From Pseudomonas triticifolii (GTDB lineage: Bacteria > Pseudomonadota > Gammaproteobacteria > Pseudomonadales > Pseudomonadaceae): a stretch of DNA of 64,000 bases. The notes below the pieces were generated by a model. The model made no database searches. It saw nothing but the letters and a program-made list of their open reading frames with translations, and had not been told where the DNA came from. Positions 36,284 through 47,206 of the stretch are shown here, one piece after another. Location of the stretch: assembly GCF_014358015.1 (NCBI RefSeq), contig NZ_JACONV010000006.1:168938-232937 (forward strand), read 5' to 3'. Made by a program: the position numbers and the translations under genes. How positions within the stretch are numbered: the first letter of the stretch is position 1; each line of letters opens with the position of its first letter.

Positions 36284-36510
36284 CAGGCTGTCCCCTTTTA
36301 GGTTCTTGCGCACCGAATCGGCTGTCGGCGCTAATGGGGTCAGCATATGCCGGAGGGTCGGGTGAGCCGGGTGCAAAAACGACAGGGGGTTTGCCGAAAG
36401 CGTCAAGAAACGACAAAGGCTGATGGCACGTCATCAGACCCTGTCGTAAACCTGTTCATTGTCACTCGGTTAAGACAGAATTCATTGAATCAATGGATCG
36501 GAGCGACTCG

Positions 36511-36921
36511 ATGAAAACGATTTTCCTGACCCTGGCCCTGATGGCCACGGCCGTGACAGGCGCGCAAGCCGCTCAGAACCCGGACAGCACGCCATGCGAT
36601 GGCGTGGACAGCGATAACCAGACCCTGGAATGTTCGGCTTACAGCAGGCATACCGCCGAAGAACTGCTCAAGGAAAACTTTCAAAACCTGCTGCAGCGGG
36701 TTCAGTCGCAATTCGTCGCCAACAAGACGCAATTCAACGACTTCACCAGCAAGCTCAAGTCCGCCCAGCAGGCATGGGAAAAACTGCGTGATGCTGACTG
36801 TGCGGTCGAAGTGTTCCCGTCAGCGGCAGGCAGCAAGGCCTTCACCATCAGCGAAAACGACTGCGTGGCGCGCATGAGCGATGAACGTTCGGAGTATCTG
36901 GAGTCGATTGCACAGGAATAA
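36511..36921 (+). CDS. LprI/DUF1311-like secreted protein
   Basis: A 136-aa protein with a signal peptide (MKTIFLTLALMATAVTGAQA). Its mature part has Cys residues in CDGVDSDNQTLECSAY, a helical middle, and the QQAWEKLRDADC block that marks the LprI N-terminal (DUF1311) family, some members of which inhibit lysozyme. GGAG 8 bp upstream supports ATG 36511. It stands alone between the dgc operon and the DUF3010 gene. Confidence 0.75.
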   Translation: MKTIFLTLALMATAVTGAQAAQNPDSTPCDGVDSDNQTLECSAYSRHTAEELLKENFQNLLQRVQSQFVANKTQFNDFTSKLKSAQQAWEKLRDADCAVEVFPSAAGSKAFTISENDCVARMSDERSEYLESIAQE

Positions 36922-36975
36922 TGCCCACGATGAGATAACCTGTTTCTTTTATGAATCATTTCATCAGGTTTTCTC

Positions 36976-37395
36976 ATGATTATTTGCGGTGTAGAAATCA
37001 AAGGCAGTGAAGCCATCTTTGCTCTCGCCACGCGTCAGCAAAGCGGCATCGCACACCTGCCCCTGGCGACCAAAAAGATTGCGCTGGAAGATGACGACGA
37101 GCCTGCCAACGTCAAAGCGTTCGCAACACAGATCGCCAGCTTCGTCCGTGAAAACGGCATCAGCCATGTTGCGATCAAGAAACGCAGCAAGAAAGGCGAG
37201 TTCGCCGGCGGCCCGACCACGTTCAAGATCGAGACGGTGTTTCAGTTACTGTCCGATTGCGACGTGCTGCTGATTTCGCCACAGACCATCAACGCCCAGA
37301 ACAAAAAACACGCGTTCGCCCTGCCCGACACGCTGAACAAATATCAGCACGAGGCGTACAAGACCGCGTGTGCGGGCTTGATGAAGTCGGCGTAA
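36976..37395 (+). CDS. DUF3010 family protein
   Basis: A 139-aa cytosolic protein, MIICGVEIKGSEAIFALA, matching DUF3010, with no known function. The start resembles the first strand of an RNase H/actin-like fold, as does IASFVRENGISHVAIKKR. It is 54 bp after the LprI-like gene, in the same direction. Confidence 0.75.
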   Translation: MIICGVEIKGSEAIFALATRQQSGIAHLPLATKKIALEDDDEPANVKAFATQIASFVRENGISHVAIKKRSKKGEFAGGPTTFKIETVFQLLSDCDVLLISPQTINAQNKKHAFALPDTLNKYQHEAYKTACAGLMKSA

Positions 37396-37798
37396 GACTC
37401 CGTCTTCCCACGTCGTTCATGCGCCTGCTCCGCATACCCGGTGGGAGCGAGCTTGCTCGCGAAGATACCCGTACAGCCGCTGACCATCGGGCGACTGAGC
37501 CATAGCTTTCGCGAGCAAGCTCGCTCCCACTGGGTTTGGGTTGCGCCTGATAGCTTGAGCAGGGCACTCATCCTCTTGGTGGGAGCGGACCGGGCGGCGC
37601 TCCGCTCCCACAGGGCTTTGAACTGCACCAAGCTATCAGGCGCAACTCAAAACCGTGGGAGCGGACCGGGCGGCGCTCCGCTTGTCCGCGAATACAGTGG
37701 TTCAGTCGCTGAATAGTTGTCGGATGGACTGGCCCTTTCGCGGACAAGTTCGCTCCTTCGCGATTTTGCTCGTGCCATGCTTCACATTGAAGCAAACA
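37396..37798. repeat. REP cluster between DUF3010 gene and fba
   Basis: Three REP-type units lie side by side. The first is 37441-37530, GTGGGAGCGAGCTTGCTCGC facing its complement. The second is 37579-37611, a 33-bp near-palindrome GTGGGAGCGGACCGGGCGGC then GCTCCGCTCCCAC. The third, 37654-37755, begins with the same sequence as the second and ends CGCGGACAAGTTCGCTCC. A 12-bp string (AGCTATCAGGCG or its complement) also recurs around 37547 and 37631. No gene is supported here. Confidence 0.75.
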
Positions 37799-37824
37799 TA
37801 AAAAAACCCGCATCGCTGCGGGTT
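37799..37824 (-). terminator. fba terminator
   Basis: AACCCGCA-TCGC-TGCGGGTT with a run of A on the plus strand at 37799-37806, so a T run on the minus strand. It lies 20 bp past the fba stop. This is a classic rho-independent terminator. Confidence 0.9.
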
Positions 37825-37843
37825 TCTTCAAGGCTAAATCAAC

Positions 37844-38908
37844 TCAGTTGACCTTGGCATCCAGCTCGCCACGGGCGTAGCGTTCGAACATGGCGTCCAG
37901 GGAGATCGGTTTGATCTTCGAGGCGTTGCCAGCGGTGCCGAAGGCCTCGTAGCGGGCGATGCATACGTCGCGCATGGCAACGACGGTCTTGGCCAGGTAC
38001 TTGCGCGGGTCGAACTCGCTGCGGTTCTTGGCCATGAATTCGCGGATGGCACCGGTGGAGGCCAGACGCAGGTCGGTGTCGATGTTGACCTTGCGCACGC
38101 CGTGCTTGATGCCTTCAACGATCTCTTCGACCGGCACACCGTAGGTCTCTTTGATGTCGCCGCCGTATTCGTTGATGATTTTCAGCCATTCCTGTGGAAC
38201 GGACGAAGAACCGTGCATCACCAGGTGGGTGTTCGGAATACGCTTGTGGATCTCTTTGATGCGCTCGATCGCCAAAATGTCGCCGGTAGGCGGCTTGGTG
38301 AACTTGTACGCACCGTGGCTGGTGCCGATGGCGATAGCCAGGGCATCGACCTGAGTCTTCTTCACGAAGTCAGCGGCTTCTTCAGGATCGGTCAGCATCT
38401 GGCTGTGATCCAGAATGCCTTCAGCACCCACGCCGTCTTCTTCACCGGCCATACCGGTTTCCAGAGAACCCAGAACGCCCAGCTCGCCTTCCACGGAAAC
38501 GCCACAGGCGTGAGCAAAGGCAACCACGCGACGGGTCACGTCAACGTTGTACTCGTAATCAGCTGGCGACTTGCCGTCTTCCTTCAGCGAGCCGTCCATC
38601 ATGACCGAGCTGAAGCCCATCTGGATGGAGCGCTGGCAGATGTCAGGGCTGGTGCCATGGTCCTGGTGCATGACCACCGGGATGTGCGGAAACTCTTCGA
38701 TTGCCGCGAGGATCAGGTGACGCAGGAACGGGGCACCGGCGTATTTGCGGGCACCGGCCGAAGCCTGAACGATCACCGGGGAGTCGGTCGTGTCGGCCGC
38801 TTCCATAATGGCGCGCATTTGTTCCAGGTTGTTTACGTTGAAAGCTGGAACGCCATAGCCGAACTCGGCTGCGTGGTCCAACATCTGGCGCATGCTGATA
38901 AGTGCCAT
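37844..38908 (-). CDS. fba: Class II fructose-1,6-bisphosphate aldolase
   Basis: A 354-aa zinc aldolase of glycolysis/gluconeogenesis. [30 protein letters not shown] begins it. The zinc histidines are in [11 protein letters not shown], in [16 protein letters not shown] and in [11 protein letters not shown], and the substrate loop is [14 protein letters not shown] 38908 is the conserved start, although the frame is open 28 codons further. It is the last of the epd-pgk-fba series read leftwards, with three small lipoprotein genes between pgk and fba. Confidence 0.96.
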   Translation of the reverse strand: MALISMRQMLDHAAEFGYGVPAFNVNNLEQMRAIMEAADTTDSPVIVQASAGARKYAGAPFLRHLILAAIEEFPHIPVVMHQDHGTSPDICQRSIQMGFSSVMMDGSLKEDGKSPADYEYNVDVTRRVVAFAHACGVSVEGELGVLGSLETGMAGEEDGVGAEGILDHSQMLTDPEEAADFVKKTQVDALAIAIGTSHGAYKFTKPPTGDILAIERIKEIHKRIPNTHLVMHGSSSVPQEWLKIINEYGGDIKETYGVPVEEIVEGIKHGVRKVNIDTDLRLASTGAIREFMAKNRSEFDPRKYLAKTVVAMRDVCIARYEAFGTAGNASKIKPISLDAMFERYARGELDAKVN

Positions 38909-39022
38909 TGTCTGTGTCTCTCCCGGTAGGGTCGTTAATCGTGCAAGCCTGCCGTAGTGGCGGCTGCTATTCAAGTTATACGCAGAGGCCACAAGCCCTG
39001 CGGGTGGTACATCGGCTACGGC

Positions 39023-39349
39023 TTATCTGGCCTTGCAGCCGCGACCGATCAAGTCGTTGGTAGCGTCCCAGTAGACAAGGCCTTCGCTGCCCTTGTTGTC
39101 GAACGCCAGCACATTATTGCTATAAAGCGTGCCACTGGAAGCGCCCGGTTCGGCCTTGAGGCGGAATACCTGATCGCTCTGATTCAGACGCGCATCCACC
39201 TCTTTTTTAGCTGAATCGATATAGCGCCAATGAATCTCGGCCTTGCTGTCGCAGACCCAGTGGTTCCAGGGGTCATTTTGTTGCGGCGTGCTCATGCTGG
39301 AGCAGCCACCAAGCACCGCCAATATCCCGAGGGCAATCAAGCCTTTCAT
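39023..39349 (-). CDS. MliC-family lipoprotein (c-type lysozyme inhibitor-like)
   Basis: A 108-aa lipoprotein, lipobox LGGC at Cys15 (MKGLIALGILAVLGGCSS). The mature part, WVCDSKAEIHWRYID, FRLKAEPGASSGTLYSNNVLAFDNKGSEGLVYW and a final Cys, matches the MliC fold with two Cys expected to pair. Such proteins protect against host or rival lysozyme. The active-site loop is only partly alike (ASSGTLY in place of SGARY). Confidence 0.75.
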   Translation of the reverse strand: MKGLIALGILAVLGGCSSMSTPQQNDPWNHWVCDSKAEIHWRYIDSAKKEVDARLNQSDQVFRLKAEPGASSGTLYSNNVLAFDNKGSEGLVYWDATNDLIGRGCKAR

Positions 39350-39403
39350 GACTTCTCCTGGCCTGCCCCGCGAAACCCGGCCTGTGCCTGGGGTTTCAAT
39401 ACG

Positions 39404-39601
39404 TCAGGGGCAGTTCTGTTCCTGTTTACGGTCGTCGGCCGGTTCACCCGTGACCCGCGCCTCGACCCGCTGAGTGTTCTCGGCCGTCGGCACATCCACG
39501 GAGGCCGGGCTGAGTACCTTGCAGGCTCCGGCATGTGAGCCGGAACCGGTGCAGCCGGCTAATACAACACAACTTACAAGTGCCAGGGCAGCGATCTTCA
39601 T
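39404..39601 (-). CDS. Small lipoprotein, unknown function
   Basis: A 65-aa protein. MKIAALALVSCVVLAGCTGSG has a lipobox LAGC at residue 17. The short mature tail contains two more Cys (GACKV and the last-but-one residue). The start at 39601 is preceded by AAGGAG. No family is recognised. It lies between two other small lipoprotein genes. Confidence 0.6.
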   Translation of the reverse strand: MKIAALALVSCVVLAGCTGSGSHAGACKVLSPASVDVPTAENTQRVEARVTGEPADDRKQEQNCP

Positions 39602-39687
39602 GGCAAAACTCCTTCTTGATAAAAAGATGTCCACCCATTAATGACCGCGTGAGCCCGCCGATGTTGCTGAAACGGACTCAACCTGGC

Positions 39688-39918
39688 TCAAGGACAGCCC
39701 GTCAACCCTGCCTTGGGCATGAATTCGTACCGATCCCATACCTCCTGACCGCCGCGTTTGTAGATCACCGGCACCGTCTCGGCCTGCCATCCCGCCTGGT
39801 AACAACTCAAATGAAGCACATCGGTCCGGGAAGCGCTCTCGGCCTCTTCGGCTTCAGGCTTGCCTGCACAACCGCTCAGCAACCCTGCGATGAGGAACCA
39901 CGGTAACGCCCTGACCAT
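39688..39918 (-). CDS. Small lipoprotein, unknown function
   Basis: A 76-aa protein. MVRALPWFLIAGLLSGCAGK carries lipobox LSGC (Cys17). The mature tail has two Cys (LHLSCYQAGW and TGCP at the end). AAGGAG stands 6 bp before ATG 39918. The gene lies 28 bp downstream of the pgk stop, possibly in the same transcript. Confidence 0.6.
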   Translation of the reverse strand: MVRALPWFLIAGLLSGCAGKPEAEEAESASRTDVLHLSCYQAGWQAETVPVIYKRGGQEVWDRYEFMPKAGLTGCP

Positions 39919-39946
39919 GTAAGACTCCTTCTCCAAAAACCTGGAT

Positions 39947-41110
39947 TCAGGCCTTGGCGCGTTGTTCAAGCATTTCAACCGCGGGCAGAACCTTGCCTTC
40001 CACGAACTCGAGGAACGCACCACCGCCTGTGGAAATGTAGGAAATCTGTTCTGCCACGCCGTACTTGTCGATGGCCGCCAGCGTGTCACCGCCCCCCGCG
40101 ATGGAGAACGCCGTGCTTTCGGCAATCGCCTTGGCCAGCGTCTTGGTGCCTTCGCCGAACTGGTCGAATTCGAACACGCCGACCGGGCCGTTCCACAGAA
40201 TAGTCCTGGAAGATTTCAACAAATCGGCAAAGTGCGCAGCGGTCTGCGGACCGATGTCCAGGATCATGTCGTCATCGGCCACGTCGGCAATCAACTTGAC
40301 GGTGGCGGTGGCGTTCTCGGCGAACTCCTTGGCGACCACCACATCGGTCGGCAACGGCACGCTGACCTTGGCAGCGATGGCGCGCGCAGTGTCCAGCAGG
40401 TCCGGTTCGTACAACGACTTGCCCACTTTGTGACCGGCTGCGGCCAGGAAGGTATTGGCAATGCCGCCGCCGACGATCAACTGGTTGCAGATTGCGCTCA
40501 GGCTATTGAGCACATCCAGTTTGGTGGAGACCTTGGAGCCGGCCACGATGGCGGCCATCGGCTGGGCCGGTGCGCCAAGCGCCTTGCCCAGTGCGTCCAG
40601 CTCTGCAGCCAGCAGCGGGCCTGCAGCGGCGACCTTGGCGAACTTGGCCACGCCGTGGGTCGAGCCTTCGGCGCGGTGTGCAGTGCCGAAAGCGTCCATC
40701 ACGAATACGTCGCACAGGGCAGCGTATTTCTGCGCCAGTTCGTCGGCGTTCTTTTTCTCGCCCTTGTTGAAGCGCACGTTCTCGAACAGCACGATATCGC
40801 CCGGCTTGACGTCAACGCCATCCAGGTAATCGGCAACCAGCGGAACGTCACGACCCAGCGCCTTGCTCAGGTAGTCGGCAACCGGCTTGAGGCTGTTCTC
40901 GGCAGAAAACTCGCCCTCGGTCGGACGGCCCAGGTGCGAGCAGACCATCACGGCCGCCCCCTTTTCCAGCGCCAGCTTGATGGTCGGCAGCGAAGCGAGG
41001 ATACGTGCATCGCTGCTGACGACGCCGTCCTTCACAGGAACGTTGAGGTCTTCACGGATCAGTACACGTTTACCTTGCAGATCGAGGTCGGTCATCTTCA
41101 ACACGGTCAT
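39947..41110 (-). CDS. pgk: Phosphoglycerate kinase
   Basis: A 387-aa glycolytic kinase. [17 protein letters not shown] is the substrate block, [20 protein letters not shown] the core and [16 protein letters not shown] the nucleotide loop. ATG 41110 ([13 protein letters not shown]) has AGGA upstream and gives the normal length; an internal ATG five codons later is possible. It follows epd by 16 bp. Confidence 0.96.
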   Translation of the reverse strand: MTVLKMTDLDLQGKRVLIREDLNVPVKDGVVSSDARILASLPTIKLALEKGAAVMVCSHLGRPTEGEFSAENSLKPVADYLSKALGRDVPLVADYLDGVDVKPGDIVLFENVRFNKGEKKNADELAQKYAALCDVFVMDAFGTAHRAEGSTHGVAKFAKVAAAGPLLAAELDALGKALGAPAQPMAAIVAGSKVSTKLDVLNSLSAICNQLIVGGGIANTFLAAAGHKVGKSLYEPDLLDTARAIAAKVSVPLPTDVVVAKEFAENATATVKLIADVADDDMILDIGPQTAAHFADLLKSSRTILWNGPVGVFEFDQFGEGTKTLAKAIAESTAFSIAGGGDTLAAIDKYGVAEQISYISTGGGAFLEFVEGKVLPAVEMLEQRAKA

Positions 41111-41126
41111 GAGGCGTTCCTGTTTT

Positions 41127-42176
41127 TTACTGTTGTTGGTCAGCGACGTGCAGAAAGTGCTCTGCGACGTCGAGCATTCGATTGGCAAAGCCCCACTCGT
41201 TATCGAACCAGGCCAGCAGATTCACCAGCCGGGGTCCCGAAACGCGGGTCTGACTCGCATCGACAATCGCCGAATGCGGGTCATGATTGAAATCGCAACT
41301 GGCGTGCGGCAACTCAGTGTAGGCCAGCAGGCCCTTCAGCGGGCCGCTGGTGGCGGCCTCGCGCAGGATTCGATTGATCTCCTGAGCATCCGTATCGCGT
41401 GCCGTCTGTACGGTAATGTCCAGACAGGACACATTGACGGTCGGTACGCGAACAGCTTTGGCCTGAATTCGGCCGGCAAGTTCCGGAAGCAGCCTTTCGA
41501 TGCCGCGCGCCAGACCGGTGGACACCGGAATGATCGACTGAAACGCCGAGCGCGTACGGCGCAAATCCTCGTGGTGATAGGCGTCGATCACTGGCTGGTC
41601 GTTCATCGCCGAGTGGATGGTGGTGATGGTGACGTATTCAAGCCCCACCGCCTGATCCAGCAAGCGCAGCAAAGGCACGCTGCAGTTGGTGGTGCAGGAC
41701 GCAGCCGACACCAGCAGCTCACGGCCCGTCAGCTTTTGCTGGTTGATGCCGAACACCACCGTGGCATCGACATCGCCTTCACTGGCCATCGGTTGCGAGA
41801 ACAGCACGCGCGGCGCGCCAGCATCGAGAAACCGCTGGCCGTCTTCACGGGTGTTGTAGACACCGGAGCATTCGAGCACCAGATCGACGTCGAGCGCCGC
41901 CCAGTCGATCTCTTCCGGGGTGGAACTGCGCAGCACCTTGATCGTGTGATCATTGATGTGCAGATACTGCCCTTCGACCCTGACCTGACCGGGAAACCGG
42001 CCGTGGGTGGAATCGAAGCGCGTGAGGTATTCGAGACTGGCCATATCCGCCAGGTCATTGATAGCAACCACTTCAAACCCGGCTTTCGTCCCTCGCTCAC
42101 ACAGCGCGCGCACGACACAACGACCGATGCGGCCGTAGCCGTTCAGAGCAACTTTATAAGCACGGGGCTGAGGCAT
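41127..42176 (-). CDS. epd: Erythrose-4-phosphate dehydrogenase
   Basis: A 349-aa GAPDH-family enzyme. It has [17 protein letters not shown] for NAD, catalytic Cys in [10 protein letters not shown], and [32 protein letters not shown], which is typical of Epd (vitamin B6 synthesis) rather than glycolytic GapA. The tktA-epd-pgk-fba order is conserved in pseudomonads. Confidence 0.93.
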   Translation of the reverse strand: MPQPRAYKVALNGYGRIGRCVVRALCERGTKAGFEVVAINDLADMASLEYLTRFDSTHGRFPGQVRVEGQYLHINDHTIKVLRSSTPEEIDWAALDVDLVLECSGVYNTREDGQRFLDAGAPRVLFSQPMASEGDVDATVVFGINQQKLTGRELLVSAASCTTNCSVPLLRLLDQAVGLEYVTITTIHSAMNDQPVIDAYHHEDLRRTRSAFQSIIPVSTGLARGIERLLPELAGRIQAKAVRVPTVNVSCLDITVQTARDTDAQEINRILREAATSGPLKGLLAYTELPHASCDFNHDPHSAIVDASQTRVSGPRLVNLLAWFDNEWGFANRMLDVAEHFLHVADQQQ

Positions 42177-42204
42177 GAGGTTCTCTCGGATTTAAGCTGA
42201 ACCC

Positions 42205-42291
42205 GCAAGAACGCACTTGCCCGCTATCGCGACTGTTCAAACAACGAGCTGTCGTCTGAACAGTGTTTTGGCGGGCAAGCGCGCTCCTGCG
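42205..42291. repeat. REP-like inverted repeat between tktA and epd
   Basis: CGCACTTGCCCGC at the left and GCGGGCAAGCGCGC at the right, with an inner ACTGTTCA/TGAACAGT pair at 42232 and 42257. It is more diverged than the other units. No gene is seen in this 133-bp gap. Confidence 0.55.
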
Positions 42292-42309
42292 AGGAGACAC
42301 ACGTCTTGC

Positions 42310-44307
42310 TTAGTCTTCGAGCAGCTCTTCAGCCGTGCTCAGGACATTTTCCAGCGTGAAGCCAAACTCTTCGAACAGCGCAGGCGCAGGCGCCGACTCG
42401 CCGAAGGTGGTCATGCCAATCACGCGGCCTTCCAGACCGACGTACTTGTACCAGTAGTCGGCATGCGCGGCTTCGATGGCGATACGTGCGCTGACCTGCA
42501 GAGGCAGAACCTTCTGCTTGTACATGGCGTCCTGAGCTTCGAACACGCTGGTGCATGGCATGGAGACCACGCGCACCTTGCGGCCCTGCTCGATCAGCTT
42601 GTCGTAAGCCTGCACAGCCAGGCCGATTTCCGAGCCGGTCGCGATCAGGATCAGCTCCGGCTCGCCCGCGCAGTCGCGCAGCACGTAGCCACCGCGAGCG
42701 ATGTCAGCCAGTTGGGCTTCGTCACGCGCCTGGTGAGGCAGGTTCTGACGCGAGAAGATCAGCGCCGAAGGACCGTCGTTGCGTTCAATGGCGTACTTCC
42801 AGGCCACGGCCGATTCAACGGCATCGGCTGGACGCCAGGTGTCCAGGTTCGGCGTGGTGCGCAGGCTGGTCAGTTGCTCGATTGGCTGGTGAGTCGGACC
42901 GTCTTCACCCAGACCGATGGAGTCGTGAGTGAACACGTAGATCACACGCTTCTTCATCAGCGAAGACATGCGCACGGCGTTACGGGCGTATTCCATGAAG
43001 ATCAGGAAGGTGGCGCCGTACGGCACGAAACCGCCGTGCAGGGCGATACCGTTCATCATTGCGCCCATGCCGAACTCACGCACACCGTAGTGCAGGTAGT
43101 TACCGTTCGGGTCTTCGCCGGTGATGCTCTTGCAGCCTTTCCAGATGGTCAGGTTGGAACCGGCCAGGTCAGCCGAACCGCCAAGGATCTCAGGCAGCAA
43201 CGGGCCCAGGGCGCTCAGTGCATTCTGGCTGGCCTTACGGCTGGCGATGGTCTCGCCCTTGGCGTTCACTTCAGCTACATAAGCAGCCGATTTTTCGGCG
43301 AAGTCAGCGGGCAGCTCGCCGCTCATGCGACGGATGAAATCATTGGCCAGTTCAGGGTGCGCAGCGGAATAGGCAGCAAAACGCTGATCCCATTCGGCTT
43401 CGGCAGCCAGGCCTTTTTCTTTCGCATTCCATTCGGCGTAGATATCAGCCGGAATTTCGAAAGGACCGTGGTTCCATTTAAGGGCAGCACGGGTCAGGGC
43501 GATTTCGTCAGCGCCCAGCGGAGCGCCGTGGGATTCTTCCTTGCCCTGCTTGTTCGGCGAGCCAAAACCAATGGTGGTCTTGCAGCAGATCAGGGTCGGC
43601 TGATCGCTCTTGCGAGCGGTATCGATAGCGGTCTTGATCTCGTCGGCGTCATGACCGTCGACATTGCGGATGACCTGCCAGCCGTACGACTCGAAGCGCT
43701 TCGGCGTGTCGTCGGTGAACCAGCCTTCGACTTCGCCGTCGATGGAGATGCCGTTGTCGTCGTAGAACGCGATCAGCTTGCCCAGTTGCAGCGTGCCGGC
43801 CAGCGAGGCGACTTCGTGCGAGATGCCTTCCATCATGCAGCCGTCACCCATGAACACATAGGTGTGGTGATCGACGATGGAGTGGCCCGGACGATTGAAC
43901 TGCGCCGCCAGCGTCTTCTCGGCAGCGGCGAAACCCACGGCGTTGGCGAAACCCTGACCCAGCGGGCCGGTGGTGGTTTCGACGCCTGGGGTGTAGCCGT
44001 ATTCCGGGTGGCCCGGCGTGCGGCTGTGCAGTTGGCGGAAGTTCTTCAGGTCATCGATGGACAGGTCGTAGCCGGTCAGGTGCAGCAGCGAATAGACCAG
44101 CATCGAACCATGTCCGTTGGACATGATGAAACGGTCACGGTCGGCGAACGAAGGGTTGGCCGGGTTGTGCTTCAGATAATCGCGCCAAAGAACCTCGGCG
44201 ATATCCGCCATGCCCATTGGGGCACCCGGATGGCCGCTGTTGGCTTTTTGCACGGCATCCATGCTGAGGGCACGAATAGCGTTGGCACGCTCACGACGGC
44301 TTGGCAT
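42310..44307 (-). CDS. tktA: Transketolase
   Basis: A 665-aa thiamine-diphosphate enzyme of the pentose phosphate path. The TPP site runs from [18 protein letters not shown] to [10 protein letters not shown]. The conserved [18 protein letters not shown] opens it, and [19 protein letters not shown] is the transketolase motif. GGAG lies 8 bp before ATG 44307. It is the first gene of tktA-epd-pgk. Confidence 0.97.
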   Translation of the reverse strand: MPSRRERANAIRALSMDAVQKANSGHPGAPMGMADIAEVLWRDYLKHNPANPSFADRDRFIMSNGHGSMLVYSLLHLTGYDLSIDDLKNFRQLHSRTPGHPEYGYTPGVETTTGPLGQGFANAVGFAAAEKTLAAQFNRPGHSIVDHHTYVFMGDGCMMEGISHEVASLAGTLQLGKLIAFYDDNGISIDGEVEGWFTDDTPKRFESYGWQVIRNVDGHDADEIKTAIDTARKSDQPTLICCKTTIGFGSPNKQGKEESHGAPLGADEIALTRAALKWNHGPFEIPADIYAEWNAKEKGLAAEAEWDQRFAAYSAAHPELANDFIRRMSGELPADFAEKSAAYVAEVNAKGETIASRKASQNALSALGPLLPEILGGSADLAGSNLTIWKGCKSITGEDPNGNYLHYGVREFGMGAMMNGIALHGGFVPYGATFLIFMEYARNAVRMSSLMKKRVIYVFTHDSIGLGEDGPTHQPIEQLTSLRTTPNLDTWRPADAVESAVAWKYAIERNDGPSALIFSRQNLPHQARDEAQLADIARGGYVLRDCAGEPELILIATGSEIGLAVQAYDKLIEQGRKVRVVSMPCTSVFEAQDAMYKQKVLPLQVSARIAIEAAHADYWYKYVGLEGRVIGMTTFGESAPAPALFEEFGFTLENVLSTAEELLED

Positions 44308-44500
44308 CGCTGATCTCCTGGGAGTAAAGGATTAGGATCTGAAAAAGGCGACCATTTTCCCTCAGGGACCGGCCGGGAGCAATCACAGATAGTGGACCTT
44401 AGGCTTTTTTCCTCTGTCATGGACATTAATTAGCCTGTTATCACTGGATAACAGCCGCGCGTGACAAGTTCAGCAGGATCGACCGACGCCACCCATCGAG

Positions 44501-44524
44501 CAATATCAAAACTTTTTGATATTG
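44501..44524 (+). promoter_or_regulatory. Perfect palindrome, likely SahR-type operator
   Basis: CAATATCAAAA (44501-44511) and TTTTGATATTG (44514-44524) are exact inverted complements around two bases, 41 bp upstream of the regulator start. ArsR-family dimers bind such palindromes, and the site position fits autoregulation and control of metK downstream. Confidence 0.7.
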
Positions 44525-44565
44525 CCCTTGCGGCATCAGGGATCGCTCACTAGACTGCGGACCCT

Positions 44566-45561
44566 ATGAACCTGCGCGTGCCTGCAATTCGCCATGATGC
44601 ATGCGACGACCTCTCTGCATTGTGCAAGGCCGGCGGAGATCCGTTGCGACTGAACGTTCTGCGCGCGCTGACCAACGACTCGTTCGGCGTCCTGGAACTG
44701 GCGCAGATTTTCGCCATTGGCCAGTCGGGCATGAGCCACCATCTGAAGGTGCTGGCGCAGGCTGATCTGGTGGCGACACGGCGTGAAGGCAACGCGATTT
44801 TCTACCGTCGTGCCCTGCCCCACACCGAGTTGCCGGGCGGCAGGCTGCACGCCGCCTTGCTTGATGAAGTGGACACCCTGGCATTGCCGGATGAGGTTCA
44901 AGGGCGTATTGGTCTGGTGCATCGTCAACGGGCGCTTGCCAGTCAGGACTTCTTTGCCCGTACGGCGGAAAAGTTTCGCGCCCAGCAGGATCTGATTGCG
45001 GGCCTTGCCCAATACAGCGAAAGCCTGCTGACGCTGCTCGACAAGCTCAGCTTCGGCAGCGAGGCAACGGCACTGGAAGTAGGCCCCGGCGACGGCGGAT
45101 TTCTTCCTGAACTGGCGCGGCGTTTCAAGCATGTGATCGCGATGGACAACAGCCCGGCAATGCTGGAACTGGCCCGCGAGGTCTGCGAGCGCAAGGCGCT
45201 GGTTAATGTCGAGCTGACGCTGGCCGATGCACTGACAGACCGTAAAGTGAGCGCCGATTGCGTCGTCTTGAACATGGTGCTCCATCATTTCGCCGCACCG
45301 GCCGAAGCGCTGGCGCAACTGGCTGAATGCGTACGACCCGGCGGTAGCTTGCTGGTAACAGAATTGTGTAGTCATGACCAGAGCTGGGCCAGGGAGGCCT
45401 GTGGCGATCTCTGGTTAGGTTTCGAGCAGGAAGACCTGGCCCGTTGGGCCATCGCTGCGGGGCTAGTTCCCGGGGAAAGCCTCTATGTAGGCTTACGTAA
45501 TGGTTTCCAGATCCAGGTTCGCCATTTTCAGCGACCGGCTGGCGACACTCACCATCGGTAA
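44566..45561 (+). CDS. sahR: ArsR-type regulator fused to a SAM-methyltransferase-like domain (SahR-type)
   Basis: A 331-aa protein. Residues about 12-95 form an ArsR winged helix (DPLRLNVLRALTNDSFGVLELAQIF, GMSHHLKVLAQADLV). Residues about 145-310 form a class I methyltransferase fold with motif I EVGPGDGGFLPEL and DNSPAMLELA. The position right before metK (20 bp) and the palindrome upstream fit SahR, the S-adenosylhomocysteine-responsive regulator of methionine recycling described in Proteobacteria; the name is inferred from domain fusion and context. It may bind SAH or SAM as a signal rather than methylate anything. Confidence 0.8.
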   Translation: MNLRVPAIRHDACDDLSALCKAGGDPLRLNVLRALTNDSFGVLELAQIFAIGQSGMSHHLKVLAQADLVATRREGNAIFYRRALPHTELPGGRLHAALLDEVDTLALPDEVQGRIGLVHRQRALASQDFFARTAEKFRAQQDLIAGLAQYSESLLTLLDKLSFGSEATALEVGPGDGGFLPELARRFKHVIAMDNSPAMLELAREVCERKALVNVELTLADALTDRKVSADCVVLNMVLHHFAAPAEALAQLAECVRPGGSLLVTELCSHDQSWAREACGDLWLGFEQEDLARWAIAAGLVPGESLYVGLRNGFQIQVRHFQRPAGDTHHR

Positions 45562-45581
45562 AATGAAGGAAACCCGTAGAG

Positions 45582-46772
45582 ATGAGCGAATACTCACTTT
45601 TCACCTCCGAGTCCGTGTCCGAAGGGCATCCGGACAAGATCGCCGACCAGATTTCCGACGCGGTTCTGGACGCCATCATCGCTGAAGACAAATACGCCCG
45701 TGTGGCTTGCGAAACACTGGTCAAGACCGGTGTGGCAATCATTGCTGGCGAAGTGACAACTTCGGCCTGGGTCGATCTGGAAGACATCGTGCGTAACGTC
45801 ATCCTCGACATCGGCTACAACAGCTCGGACGTCGGCTTCGACGGCGCGACCTGCGGCGTGATGAACATCATCGGCAAGCAGTCGGTGGACATCGCCCAGG
45901 GCGTTGACCGCAGCAAACCTGAAGATCAGGGCGCTGGCGACCAGGGCCTGATGTTCGGCTACGCCAGCAACGAAACCGACGTGCTGATGCCTGCACCGAT
46001 CACCTTCTCGCACCAACTGGTCGAGCGTCAGGCACAAGCCCGTAAATCCGGCCTGCTGCCATGGCTGCGCCCGGATGCGAAATCCCAGGTCACCTGCCGT
46101 TACGAAAACGGCAAGGTCGTGGGCGTCGACGCGATCGTGCTGTCGACCCAGCACAACCCGGACGTTTCCTACGCTGACCTGCGCGAAGGCGTGATGGAAC
46201 TGATCGTCAAGCACGTCATTCCAGCGCACCTGCTGCACAAGGACACCCAGTTCCACATCAACCCGACCGGCAACTTCATCATCGGTGGCCCGGTGGGTGA
46301 CTGTGGCCTGACCGGCCGCAAGATCATCGTCGACACCTACGGCGGCATGGCCCGTCACGGTGGTGGCGCGTTCTCCGGCAAGGATCCATCGAAGGTTGAC
46401 CGTTCGGCTGCCTACGCTGGCCGTTACGTGGCCAAGAACATCGTTGCTGCAGGCCTGGCCGAGCGTTGCGAGATTCAGGTGTCCTACGCCATCGGCGTCG
46501 CCCAACCGACTTCGATCTCGCTGAACACCTTCGGCACCGGCAAGCTGTCCGACGACAAGATCATCGGTCTGGTCCGCGAGCACTTCGACCTGCGTCCGTA
46601 CGCGATCACCACCATGCTGGATCTGCTGCACCCGATGTACAAGGCCACTGCGGCCTACGGCCACTTCGGTCGTACCCCGGTCGAAATGACCGTTGGCGAT
46701 GACACTTTCACCGCCTTCACCTGGGAAAAAACCGACCGCGCCGACGCCCTGCGCGCTGCTGCCGGTCTGTAA
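45582..46772 (+). CDS. metK: S-adenosylmethionine synthetase
   Basis: A 396-aa enzyme that makes SAM from methionine and [34 protein letters not shown] and [28 protein letters not shown] sequence (here [11 protein letters not shown]) are the family signatures. It follows the SahR-type gene by 20 bp and probably shares its transcript. A strong terminator follows. Confidence 0.97.
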   Translation: MSEYSLFTSESVSEGHPDKIADQISDAVLDAIIAEDKYARVACETLVKTGVAIIAGEVTTSAWVDLEDIVRNVILDIGYNSSDVGFDGATCGVMNIIGKQSVDIAQGVDRSKPEDQGAGDQGLMFGYASNETDVLMPAPITFSHQLVERQAQARKSGLLPWLRPDAKSQVTCRYENGKVVGVDAIVLSTQHNPDVSYADLREGVMELIVKHVIPAHLLHKDTQFHINPTGNFIIGGPVGDCGLTGRKIIVDTYGGMARHGGGAFSGKDPSKVDRSAAYAGRYVAKNIVAAGLAERCEIQVSYAIGVAQPTSISLNTFGTGKLSDDKIIGLVREHFDLRPYAITTMLDLLHPMYKATAAYGHFGRTPVEMTVGDDTFTAFTWEKTDRADALRAAAGL

Positions 46773-46788
46773 ATTTTCCTGCGGCCAT

Positions 46789-46825
46789 AAAAAGCCCCCG
46801 GCGACGTGAGTCTCCGGGGGCTTTT
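46789..46825 (+). terminator. metK terminator
   Basis: AAAGCCCCCGG (from 46791) pairs with CCGGGGGCTTT followed by T, 19 bp after the stop. It also has an A run on the left, so it may work in both directions and end chpB as well. Confidence 0.9.
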
Positions 46826-46862
46826 GTTTAGGGGGTGTCCCGTGCTCACTCAGTCAGTATTT

Positions 46863-47206
46863 TTACTCAAAGAGGGCCTGTACTCGGGCAAGAACATCGT
46901 TGATCACGACATCAGGAGCGGCCTCGATACACTTTGCCCCGCGAGCCTCCAGGTCAACCGTGCGAATCTGGTTACACAGAACTACACCCTGCGTCTCGGT
47001 GCCTGAACCGCTCAGCGGGACTGCGAATCCGGCATAGCGGGCGAAGTCACCACCTTGCGTTATCGGCGCGACGATTGCCAGGCCCGAGACGTTATACGCT
47101 GCGGGAGTAAGAACAAGCGCAGGGCGAAAATCTCCCTGCTGCTCCCGGCCAGCGGTCGGATTCAAATTAATGCGGACGATATCCGCGCGATTGAATCTGG
47201 GCCGCT

